Positions 15,665-24,330 of a DNA stretch of 24,915 nt are shown piece by piece. Location: positions 1-24,915 of the forward strand of contig JAYSSF010000022.1 of NCBI GenBank assembly GCA_043720715.1. Direction: 5' to 3'. This DNA is from JAYSSF01 sp043720715. Lineage in GTDB: Bacteria > Patescibacteriota > Gracilibacteria > Absconditabacterales > Absconditicoccaceae. The notes below the pieces were generated by a model. It worked only from the letters and a program-made list of their open reading frames with translations. It was not told the origin of the DNA and did not search any database. A program made the position numbers and the translations under genes. How positions within the stretch are numbered: the stretch's first letter is position 1; each line of letters begins with the position of its first letter.

Positions 15665-16237
15665 TTATTTTTTTACCTTATCTACAGATCATACTTCTCA
15701 TTGAATCTGGAACTCATAGACATTATCAACTTTTTGGTACGAAGGTATTTGAATATTGGAGAGAAACTCGAGTTGAGTCAGCTTATCAATTACTCCATCT
15801 TTTTTGTAAATTGTATTCAGATCCGTTACTTTCCCTCTCAATCAAATCCTCTTCTGATCTACTACAATATCAGATAACTCGACCGCTCAGATATCATTAT
15901 TATCGATACTCTTAACCTTCACGTACATTTCTACTAGAGAATCAATATAGTTAGACCATATTGGATGTTCAATATTTTTTTCAATATGCTTTGCAATTTC
16001 ATATTTAACGGCTTCCTGTGATTTATTAAGTTCTAATAATTCTTTATCCTTACCTTCTACTTTTTTATTGAGTTGGGAAATTTTGCCTGCTATATTTGGT
16101 ACACTACTGAAGCCATATGCTGATAAATCAGTATTCTGAACAAAAAGAAAAACCCATCACAAAGCTAGTCCTATAATCACAAAGATTAAAATACCAACTA
16201 ACCTACCTCGTAATGTTTGATTATCTGCATTATTCAT
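15665..16237 (-). CDS. single-pass membrane protein, possibly PilN-like
   Basis: A 190-residue protein with an N-terminal transmembrane helix (about residues 12-35, RLVGILIFVIIGLALGWVFL), a Lys/Glu-rich coiled coil (about 55-90) and a C-terminal alpha/beta domain. The order helix, coiled coil and compact domain, and the pattern RIGLRGKVTDLN...LTQLEFLSNIQIPSY near the end, resemble PilN of the type IV pilus inner-membrane platform. The match is by pattern only. TGA glycines occur in the membrane helix and C-terminal domain. It is 66 bases downstream of the degenerate LytM gene. PilM and PilO are not in the window. Confidence 0.6.
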
Positions 16238-16303
16238 TCACACCCAATACAAAATAAATGATATAGTATTATAGTCAGACTTATGTTATTTGTCAAATCA
16301 GTA

Positions 16304-17491
16304 TTATTTGAGAGTTATACCATAACTACCAAGTTCTCTACCTGCAATCTCAACTTTGAGATTAGTATATCATGATTTCACTCAAAGTGCTGTTATCTTT
16401 GCTATACCATTGCTTATCTTTGTGATAACTGGCTCATCAAAAGCAATAATTCAATTAGTATCACGCACAACAATACGATGGGCAAGCTTACCACTATACA
16501 ATGATTTTGTATTTACATCATAAACCTTGATAAAAAATACAAATTTTCTTTTGACCTCAATACTTTCCTGTGATGCCAAACCCACTACTTGATATTGATA
16601 TTTTTTCGTAGTACTTATACTGCGTGCCGTTGGAGTAATCAATGTTACTGGCGCTGCACCATGGACCTGTGTTGGAGTTTTAATAGTAATAGTAGAGGCT
16701 GACTCCTTGCTAGTAGTTACTATGGAATTGGTCTCAACAGCAGTATTCTTAGTGTTTGATGCGATTACTTTACTGAGACCTTGGCTCTCCAAAAATGCAA
16801 TAGGATCAAGCGTATTAGCAATCATATAACTTCTACATAACGAGGAGTTAATTATATCATAATACGATAATCCCACATTACAATCATAGTAACTATAAGG
16901 ATAAAACCACTGAGTTGTTGTTGTAAGTTGAAAATCAAGATGATTTCCATATTGCCCATAAGTAGTACCCGTATTACCTACCTTACCAATCAAATTACCC
17001 TCTTTAATTACGTCTCCTACCTTAAAATATATTTCATCGAGATGAGAGTACGATGAATAAATATATGAACCATTATATTTATGCTTGATTGTAATGCTAT
17101 TACCAATACCAAATTTATATGATGCCTGTACGATAGTACCATCTGCAATCGCATAAACAGGAGTACCTTTTGAAGTAACAATATCAACTCATGGACTAGA
17201 GCCAGACCGAGTATCTCGTCCATCATTATACGTACCTCACCATAAGTCAGAATATACGAGCCTATACAGCTCATCTTTTTTATAAGTCTCGCTTATACCT
17301 CATGCAATCTTCGGCAAATCAATAATACACCCCTCGGGCATTTTATCCCAATGTACACTCTTACATTCATCCAACGGCTTAGATACCTGCTTAATAGGAT
17401 ATGACCATCCAGTCAACATCAAGAACCCTCATGCCACTCCAGCAATCACTAAAAATCGATATACAATCACAATGCTCTTGAATTTCCCCAT
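16304..17491 (-). CDS. membrane-anchored degenerate M23 (LytM) domain protein
   Basis: A 395-residue envelope protein. Residues about 5-30 are a signal anchor. Residues about 85-190 are an M23/LytM fold, recognised by GVDIVTSKGTPVYAIADGTI, SYSHLDEIYFKVGDVIKEG and LIGKVGNTGTTYG. Of the zinc ligands, the first His of HxxxD is replaced by Ser99 (SPGVD, Asp103 kept), and the second His of the HxH motif is Asp186 (NHLDFQ, His184 kept). His150 is retained. Two of three ligands therefore differ from lysostaphin/LytM peptidases, so it may be an activator like EnvC/NlpD or use another metal arrangement. A Ser/Thr-rich linker (about 225-285) and a beta-rich C-terminal domain follow. TGA codons supply glycines including the one in PGVD. 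Confidence 0.8.
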
Positions 17492-17517
17492 TGCATGACT
17501 AATGTAATAAAAGTAGT

Positions 17518-17545
17518 TTGATGTAATTATATCGTTAAATATAAG
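17518..17545 (+). promoter_or_regulatory. candidate hsp20 promoter
   Basis: TTGATG (17518-17523) and TATAAG (17540-17545) are separated by 16 bases, 34 bases before the ATG at 17580, between divergent genes. No CIRCE-type inverted repeat is visible. Confidence 0.5.
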
Positions 17546-17579
17546 ATTTGTCAAATTTTTAATACATTATCAAAAAAAT

Positions 17580-17918
17580 ATGTCATCTATCTATGTACAA
17601 ATACCGTATGATGTCTATGAATCAAGTAAGGAAATGGTAGTAGTGTTACCGCTAGCTGGCGTATCAAAAAATAATATCTCACTCACTCTCAATCAATATG
17701 AGCTCACAATCACAGGCACAAGATCCAAGCCACAACTCAAGTCAGATCTATGAAATGTTAAAGAAGAGTGCTACCGAGGCGATTTCACACAATCTATCAG
17801 TCTACCTCAATGAGTTTTTTTTGAAAAAATCCATAGCAATTTTGCTACAGACAATATCCTTACGATTACAATTCCTAAACTACAAATCCCTGAACAAATA
17901 CAAGTCACGATCAATTAG
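17580..17918 (+). CDS. small heat-shock protein, Hsp20/alpha-crystallin family
   Basis: A 112-residue ATP-independent holdase chaperone. The alpha-crystallin domain covers nearly the whole protein: SKEMVVVLPLAGVSKNNISL, YELTITGTR, then a variable loop, FTQSISLPQGVFFEKIHSNF and the hallmark DNILTITIPK. The N-terminal arm is very short and the C-terminal IxI-type extension reads QIPEQIQVTI, weakly matching. It is slightly shorter than the usual 130-160 residues. Two TGA codons are read as glycine (DLGNVK, PQGVFF), the second at the conserved Pro-x-Gly position. Its TAG overlaps the TAA of the convergent pilus-like gene by 4 bases. Confidence 0.85.
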
Positions 17919-18811
17919 CCTGAGATAGCCGTATAACAGAAATCTGCTGGTAATCATGCCTTTCTGACTCATTGTAAGTCAAGTGTTGTATTACGATAAG
18001 ATCACTGAGAGCTAATAGTAACATATTGTGTTGGAATTGGAACACTAATATTTGATTGTATGCAATAGTATCATGTAGTTAGTGGATCAGTATTTGCTAT
18101 CATGAGCATGTATTTACCTCCATTGATGAATTGGGGATCTCATCATGCGGTAACAGACAAGATATTTGTCTGTCCATTGGCCGCAATTGCCGAACTAATG
18201 CCTGTCGACCATCAAGCGAGAAAGTTAAGATCATCATCCACGCGGGTCACCAAGGATGTAAATCAGGTTGTTCCATACACAGTAAGAGATGGATACGAAG
18301 ACAAACCAGTATCTTGAACAGATTTAAGCTGATCGTCACTAATAGACTGAACGTATCACTCATTACCATTATATGTTGATGGGACGATTGTAGAATTATC
18401 TTGTAGTAGGATAATTGGTACACATCACCCTGGTGGGATTTCATATCACATACTAGTTACTGTCTCTGCACTACATGTATCCGTATTATCTGGATTGGAA
18501 GTATTTGTATCTCATAAGCTCGTAGAAGAAGTGCGAATCAATGAAGCAAACGATCCAGAGAAATTATTAGTCACGGTTGTCGATCATGAGACGACGGTGT
18601 CTTCAAAACCATATTTGCGAACTTTACCATTGGTCTTGACCAATGCGAGCTCCAGTCAGGCATTAGCGACATAGTATGATTTATAATAATCATGAAACGA
18701 TGCGCTAAGCTTGATGAGATTATTGATATACGCACTCACAAGTAATGCACTCAACGATGACATCATGAGTAAAAATAGAGTTATTATGAGAATGTTCGCC
18801 TTGAATTTCAT
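17915..18811 (-). CDS. PilX-like type IV pilus/pseudopilin-like protein
   Basis: A 298-residue secreted or surface protein. The N-terminal hydrophobic helix (about residues 6-30, ILIITLFLLMMSSLSALLVSA) is followed by an amphipathic part ending YYKSYYVANAGLELALVK, the pattern of PilX-type minor pilins (a membrane helix, then AxxAAExAL-like). No clear prepilin peptidase site with Gly before a Phe-Thr-Leu-Ile-Glu segment is present. The rest is Ser/Thr/Asn/Gly-rich, with Cys residues that could form disulfides (for example DTCSAE, GGCVP and two near the end). More than ten TGA codons are read as glycine. Start ATG 18811 is preferred over an upstream frame reaching 18859, which would overlap the divergent glycosyltransferase gene. 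Confidence 0.75.
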
Positions 18812-18857
18812 ACCACAAATCATATTGATAACTATAATAATTGCAAATATAAAAACC

Positions 18858-20024
18858 ATGAAAATATTATTTATACTTGATCATTTTTGGCCGTATGTTG
18901 GGTGATGAGAAACGCTCTTTTATGAACTCACTCGTGGGTTAATCCATCAATGAAATAAAGTTACTGTTATCACATCACATTATGACGTAAAACTCAAGCA
19001 GCGAGAAACAATAGATTGAGTAAATATTATAAGAGTTGGGTCCAATAGAATTAACTTTCAGCGATATGGAACCAAAAAAGCACTGCAAATAATTCACAAA
19101 GAGAAGTATGATATTATTCATGGGTCAACCTACTTTAGTATCATACCCACCCGAGTAGTCAGTAAGCGAAAATGAATTAAGTCAGTCCTCACAGTACACG
19201 AAATTTACGGTAGACTACGATATCAGTTTATAGGATGGATATGATGAATCAATTATTTTTATGAATGGATGAGTCTGACTCTACTCTCATTTGATCACTA
19301 TGTCTGTGTGAGTAATTATACTAAAAATTGTATGAGAGTTATGTATGGGATACCAGATTATAAGCTTCATACAATATATAATGGCATAGACTATGGTTTT
19401 TGGAATGCTGATCTAGTTGATCAAAAGACCATAATACAACTTAAACAACAATATCACCTAGAGGAAAACTACATAGGATTATACTTTGGTAGAATGGGGG
19501 TAGCTAAATGAATGGATGATGTGCTCAAAGCAGTTCCTGAAATAATCAAGAAAATACCTCACTACAAACAAATCTTCATTACACCAAAGAAACAATCCTC
19601 GAGAATACTTTGAGTCAAAAACACATTCTCCGTTGAAGAGGTAGAACAATTTATCAAAGAGCATCAGCTTGAATCACATATTATCTGGATCGAATCAGTG
19701 CCAAGAGAAATATTGAGATTATGGATTAAGACAGTAGATCTCGTGATATTGCCTAGCCGTGCAGAATGATTCGGGTTTGCTGTGAGTGAAGTATGCGCAT
19801 TGTGAGCAAATCTCATCACCACCAATGTTGCATCAATCCCCGAAGTGGTATATGGTAAAGTTAATTTTGTTGAACCAAATAATGAACATGATATTAGTCA
19901 GAAAGTGGTAGATTTTCATCACAACACAGGCAAAATAATAACAGAAAAACAGTTTAAACGACAGGAGTGTATTAAAAAAACAGAAGAAATGTATCATAAA
20001 GTTTTAAAGAAAGGTCAACAATAA
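18858..20024 (+). CDS. GT4-family glycosyltransferase
   Basis: A 388-residue GT-B fold retaining glycosyltransferase of family GT4. The N-terminal domain starts KILFILDHFWPYVGGGETLF, with the sugar-nucleotide region VSNYTKN and IYNGID further on. The C-terminal domain has the EX7E-type motif in RAEGFGFAVSEVCALG (Glu303 and Glu311), as in bacterial mannosyl- and glucosyltransferases. Its substrate is not determinable from sequence. Around ten glycines are TGA, including two of the three in VGGGE and the one after Glu303. It is the first gene of the plus-strand glycan cluster, 84 bases before the RmlB-GT4 ORF. Confidence 0.9.
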
Positions 20025-20038
20025 ATTGACAGATAGTC

Positions 20039-20066
20039 TTGATAATTATTGATTATGTATTATCAA
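20039..20066 (+). promoter_or_regulatory. inverted repeat between the GT4 gene and rmlB
   Basis: TTGATAAT (20039-20046) and ATTATCAA (20059-20066) are perfect 8-bp arms around 12 bases, just after the GT4 stop and 43 bases before the RmlB start. A TTGACA lies at 20026-20031 but without a good -10. It may be a weak hairpin or an operator. Confidence 0.35.
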
Positions 20067-20108
20067 TCGCTATCAAAATAGAATACTTTATTGGGTATGT
20101 TGTCAAAC

Positions 20109-22265
20109 ATGTTTTCGAAAATTATTATCATTACTGGTTGAGCTGGGTTTATCTGATCTAATTTTCTCAATCGTTATGCGTCTCTCCATCCAGAGATCAA
20201 ATGGATCAACTGTGATACTCTGACCTATGCGGGTGATTTGGCTAATATATTGCCTGAGGTCTCGTCGGCGCCCAATTATGTATTTGAGCAAGTAGATATC
20301 ACTGACAAAAACACTCTTGCAACGATCTATGCGAAGCACTCCCCAACCGACGTAATTCATTTTGCTGCAGAATCTCACGTAGACAATAGCATCCTCAACC
20401 CTTCCATCTTCCTTGAGACCAATATCTTAGGCACCAATAATCTCCTTCTCCTTCATAGAGATTTTAATCTCAATAGATTTCATTATATTTCAACCGATGA
20501 AGTATATGGTGATCTACCACTAGATAGACCTGATATCAAATTCCATGAAGATACTCCTCTACATCCACACTCTCCCTACAGTGTCTCTAAGGCATCAGGG
20601 GATATGCTTGCACAAGCATTTCATAGAACATATGGATTAGATGTTACTATCAGTAGATGTAGCAATAACTATGGCCCCAAACAACATAAAGAAAAACTGA
20701 TCCCTCGTTTTATCTCCCAGTTAAGTCAGAATCACAAAGTACCCCTCTATGGCGATGGTATGAACGTCAGAGACTGGATTCATGTTGATGATCATAATGA
20801 TGGTGTACGAACTATCTTTACTCAGGCAAAAGCGTGAAGTATTTATAATCTTGGAGGGATGAATGAGCTGTCCAATAAGACTATTACCTATTTGCTTCTC
20901 AAAGCATTTGGCAAAGATGAATCAAATATTGATTTTGTTCCTGACAGACTGGGGCATGATCGCAGATATGCAATTGACTGTAGCAAGATCAAACAAGAGT
21001 TATGATGGTCTCCTACCTATGACTTTGAACAAGGCTTACAACATACGATTGAACGATATACTAGTCAGACGACTATACACCACCTACAAAAAATATATTC
21101 AACAATAACAGATCAACCCATGAAAATCGCAATTATCAGCGAATGACGATATCCCATCTATGGCTGAGGTCAGATTCATGTTGATTATCTCTCTCAGATC
21201 TTGATACAGACTTACTGATACAAGGTCGATTTGTTCACCAGGAAGATCAAATGAGATGATGGGACAGTTTTTGATCAAGACGAAACTAATCAACATGGGA
21301 TGCGTATTTTTAGAGTAGGACCGACTGCAATCTTCTTCAACGGGTATCTCAGGCTCATCTGTCTGATCACGATGACGATCTATCTGCGACGCAAAGCCAA
21401 ACAAGAGCGCTACGATCTCATCCATGCTCATGCGATGCTGCCCTGACTCCCTGCTAAGGTTGTATGACGATTATTGAGCATACCAGTCGTGTATACGGTA
21501 CATGGTACCATGTTTATGGACGCACGCAGACTACGTATGTCCTATTTTGTGGAGAAGCTCATGGTCTGTGGTATCATATATGATGCAGAAATCTCTGTCT
21601 CTTCCAAGATCCTGCAATATCTCAACAGAAACCATAATATCCGTATCATCTACAACGGTGTCGATCTGGACAAAGTTAACGCCATCCAGCAAGATGAAAA
21701 ATATCATAAGCTGACTTTTGTGACAGTTGCGAGGATGGATTGGCAGAAAAATCACCAGATCATATTGGATGCGATTATAGCGATATGATCACAATTCTTC
21801 AGACAACACCAGATCCAGTTTGTATGGATCGGAGATGGACTAGAATATAACAATCTTACGGCATTCATCCAAACTCATGAGATATGAGATATCGTCATCC
21901 TCAAGTGAAAACTCGACTATCGTCAGACTATTATTGAATACAAAAAATCCCACCTGTTCTTGCTCCCCTCTCTGAGCGAATGACAACCATTGACAGTGCT
22001 CGAAGCATTTGCGTGCGGGTTGCCAGTACTGGCAACGGACGTGTGAGACAATGCATCATTTGTACAAGACTGATATAATGGCGAGTTATTTGTGCCCCGA
22101 GACCTCCAGAGCATCATCGCAGTCATAACCAAATATGCAACGATGAATAAAGTACAGATACAACAGATATGAAATCATGGCTATCAGTTTGTCCAAGACT
22201 ATACACGAGAAGATTGTGTAAGAAAAACAATCATATGCTACGAATCTCTTCTTATTAAAAAATAG
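20109..22265 (+). CDS. rmlB: fused dTDP-glucose 4,6-dehydratase (RmlB) and GT4 glycosyltransferase
   Basis: In code 25 one open frame of 718 residues spans two enzymes. Residues about 1-330 are RmlB, an NAD-dependent short-chain dehydratase: Rossmann loop IITGGAGFIGSN (two TGA glycines), STDEVYGD, and the YxxxK pair in SPYSVSK (Tyr157, Lys161). Its usual C-terminal KQELGWSPTYDFEQGLQHTI is complete. Residues from Met338 (ATG 21120) are a GT4 enzyme starting KIAIISEGRYPIYGGGQIH with the motif EGQPLTVLEAF (Glu624, Glu632). No TAA or TAG lies between. Deleting one A from the A6 run at 21088-21093 would give a stop at once, so this is either a true fusion or a homopolymer artefact. Start ATG 20097 is an alternative. 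Confidence 0.8.
21088..21093 (+). other. A6 run that decides fusion versus two genes
   Basis: Six consecutive A residues lie between the RmlB and GT4 modules. With six A the frame is open through both. With five A the frame reads KYIQQ then TAA at 21106-21108, leaving 11 bases before the GT4 ATG at 21120, a normal operon spacing. The run could be an assembly error, a transcriptional slippage site, or neither. Confidence 0.5.
21120..22265 (+). other. GT4 glycosyltransferase module of the fused ORF
   Basis: This 381-residue half is a complete GT4 enzyme by itself, with an N-terminal methionine at the position a separate gene would start. It has GGGQIHVDYLS at the acceptor-side N-terminus, VYTVHGTMF, a donor-side start TFVTVARMDWQKNHQ and the EX7E motif EGQPLTVLE. 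If the upstream frame is broken in the cell it would be a separate gene starting at 21120. Confidence 0.7.
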
Positions 22266-22286
22266 AGAGAAAATAGATTACTATAT

Positions 22287-22338
22287 TTGATTTATCTATA
22301 AAGTATATATAATATATAGTCTAGATTTTAGATCTAAA
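22287..22338 (+). promoter_or_regulatory. candidate promoter and palindrome before the frameshifted gene
   Basis: TTGATT (22287-22292) and TATAAT (22308-22313) are separated by 15 bases, slightly short. The 12-bp perfect palindrome TTTAGATCTAAA (22327-22338) follows and lies 25 bases before the ATG at 22364. Confidence 0.35.
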
Positions 22339-22363
22339 TTTTATATAAACATAAAACATCAGA

Positions 22364-23052
22364 ATGAGCAAAAAATATTCTATTCTATCCAATCATAGTG
22401 ACCAATTAATAACAGCAAAAGAAACAGGGGGGGCCGGTGATTATGAAATTGGAATATTAGATCAGCAGAGACTATTATTGGTATTGATACTACGATTCCC
22501 CCATCATTAAATAATGATTTAATGTTAATTCAGCAAGAAATTCAAACTATATTTGGTGGTAATCTAGTATATCCACTTGATCAATATCATCTTACAATTG
22601 CTAATTTTTGAGTCAAAGAACTTCAAGTACAGTGACTAAGTGTCAACAAAGCAGCCACAATTATAGAGCAAGTAATTAACCATTATAAAGATCAAATCGC
22701 ATATGAATTTGAAGGTTTTACGCTTGCACCATGAGCAGGAGGCATTACGGGAATCGCAATGGCACTCAATCAGCGAAGAGCTAAATGTGCTCAAAAAATG
22801 GCCCAAGAATTAAATGTTCCTTATGCGAGAAAATATAATGATTTATATTCTAGAGCATTACGAGATAGCGGCTGTGCTTGGATGCGAGCAGTCAAATTTA
22901 TCGAAACCCCTACACCGACCCAAATAGCCTATATACGTAGCATAAAAACGAAAAATCTATGAGTATTTGAACCACAATTAGCGCGTATTGTTGAGTCAAA
23001 CTATATCTTACCTATGTGATATAAGTCGCTAATAGAAGTTCCATTAAAATAG
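22364..23052 (+). pseudogene. hypothetical protein gene interrupted by a frameshift at a G7 run
   Basis: From ATG 22364 the frame encodes MSKKYSILSNHSDQLITAKE and then stops at TAA 22508-22510. A second frame, open from before 22430 to TAG 23050-23052, encodes about 200 residues with convincing protein composition, including YHLTIANFGVKEL, TLAPGAGGITGIAMALN, and four or more TGA glycines. It has no start of its own. Adding one G to the run of seven G at 22427-22433 joins the two frames. The HLTI segment resembles one HxT motif of 2H phosphoesterases, but a second one is not seen, so I do not assign a family. The gene may be a pseudogene, a phase-variable locus, or an assembly error. Confidence 0.65.
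22427..22433 (+). other. G7 homopolymer at the frameshift
   Basis: Seven G in a row within AT-rich coding sequence, exactly where the N-terminal frame and the long C-terminal frame would have to be joined by a +1 base. Poly-G tracts are the classic sites of slipped-strand phase variation for surface-glycan genes in other bacteria; here that is only an inference. Confidence 0.5.
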
Positions 23053-23115
23053 CACTATATAAAAAAACAAGTTACAATAAGGTTTTTGATTGAACAGCAT
23101 CAAAATAAAAATGAT

Positions 23116-24312
23116 CTATAAATTAAGTTTATTTTCTCTGATCCATTGATCAAATACCAAAATATCGACAATCATAGGAGCGTCCATGTCCAGTCCATGG
23201 TAGTTTGTATCTCTTGTGCCCACAAAACAGTGATAATCAAGATTCATTGATTTGCTCATCGCATAATAGTGGCCAAAGAGTGTATCAGGCTGGAATAATT
23301 CAATTACTTTGGTCTCGGGCTGGCAGAAGATAATCTTGGTCAATCATGCGCCATGAGGAGATAGGACGTGACTCGCTTGAGCAAAAAGCTCTACATCTAC
23401 GGACTCTGTTGTATTGGCACTGGTTGTAATGATTTCATATCACTGCTGAGTGATATATGTATCAAATTCTGACTCGTTGAGTACTCTTCTGGTGCCTGTT
23501 CTTTTGAGATAGATTTTTTTGTTGGGCGATGCTATCGATTTAGGGACAAAAAGGTCTTTGATGAAATCACTCATCCATTGTGGCACAAGGCCATAAATAG
23601 TGGTGATATTGGTTGCATACAGCGTATCAAACTCATAGACTTGATCTGTCTGGGGTGTGATGATACGATCTTGAGGGATATTAAGAGCTTTGATTGCTTG
23701 TTGGTGAAATTCTTTTTGCGTATCAATAATATACCAATCTGCCTGAAGTCACAGTTTTTGATAGAGATAATATTTACTCAACCCAAATAATATCCGATGA
23801 TTGATGTTTTGAAACGTATCATTGCCAGTGAGGACGATTGCAGTACCGGGTCTCTTGATCACAGATTTGGGCTTGAACATATATGATCGAGGGTTGCTCG
23901 CGTATCATTGACCGGGTCGTCGAGTGAGATTTCGTATGATGGTATTATCTTGTGTTGCAATCGTGCTTTGTCCCATAAGTCTTCCGTTAGGTATAGCGCT
24001 TACGATATAATTATAGTGCTTATGATGAGCAAATGATGAGACTTGTATAGGCACATCTGCTTGAGCGGAGACAATTATCTGAGATGTTGGCTCTACAACG
24101 GTAGTAGTGATGCCTTTGATCTGAGCAGGGTCACGATAGTCGACAGTAATACAGTTGACTCATCCATATTTGATTCATTGCTTGATCAGTGACCATGTCC
24201 AAAATCACGCCCTAATACCAAAAGTAGTCAACATCCAGATCTTTTTACCAATCAGATATTTGACAATGAGTTCTTTGATTCTTTTGGTTTCAACAAATTT
24301 TTTGATAATCAT
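23116..24312 (-). CDS. GT61-family (DUF563) glycosyltransferase
   Basis: A 398-residue protein whose C-terminal half matches the DUF563/GT61 pattern: IYLKR and TRRVLNESEF, then ITQQGYEII, VELFAQASHVLSPHGAGLT and KIIFCQPETKVIELF. The HGAGLTxxxF block is the family hallmark, and its second Gly is TGA, which truncates the protein in the standard code. GT61 enzymes are inverting xylosyl-, glucosaminyl- or related transferases; in bacteria they sit in polysaccharide loci, and donor and acceptor cannot be told from sequence. It lies 18 bases downstream of the GT2 gene on the same strand, probably in one operon. Confidence 0.85.
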
Positions 24313-24330
24313 ACATATGGATGGTAAATA

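Noticed and set aside
18811..18859. Upstream start of the PilX-like gene at 18859
   Set aside because: It would overlap the divergent GT4 start and put a second hydrophobic stretch before the pilin-type helix; ATG 18811 fits the family.
20863..21108. Frame +1 ORF over the 3' part of rmlB
   Set aside because: The rmlB frame carries the family motifs; only its last few codons matter, as the possible natural stop if the A6 run loses a base.
23084..23105. TTTTGAT/ATCAAAA inverted repeat between convergent genes as a terminator
   Set aside because: Neither strand has a U-rich tract directly after the hairpin.
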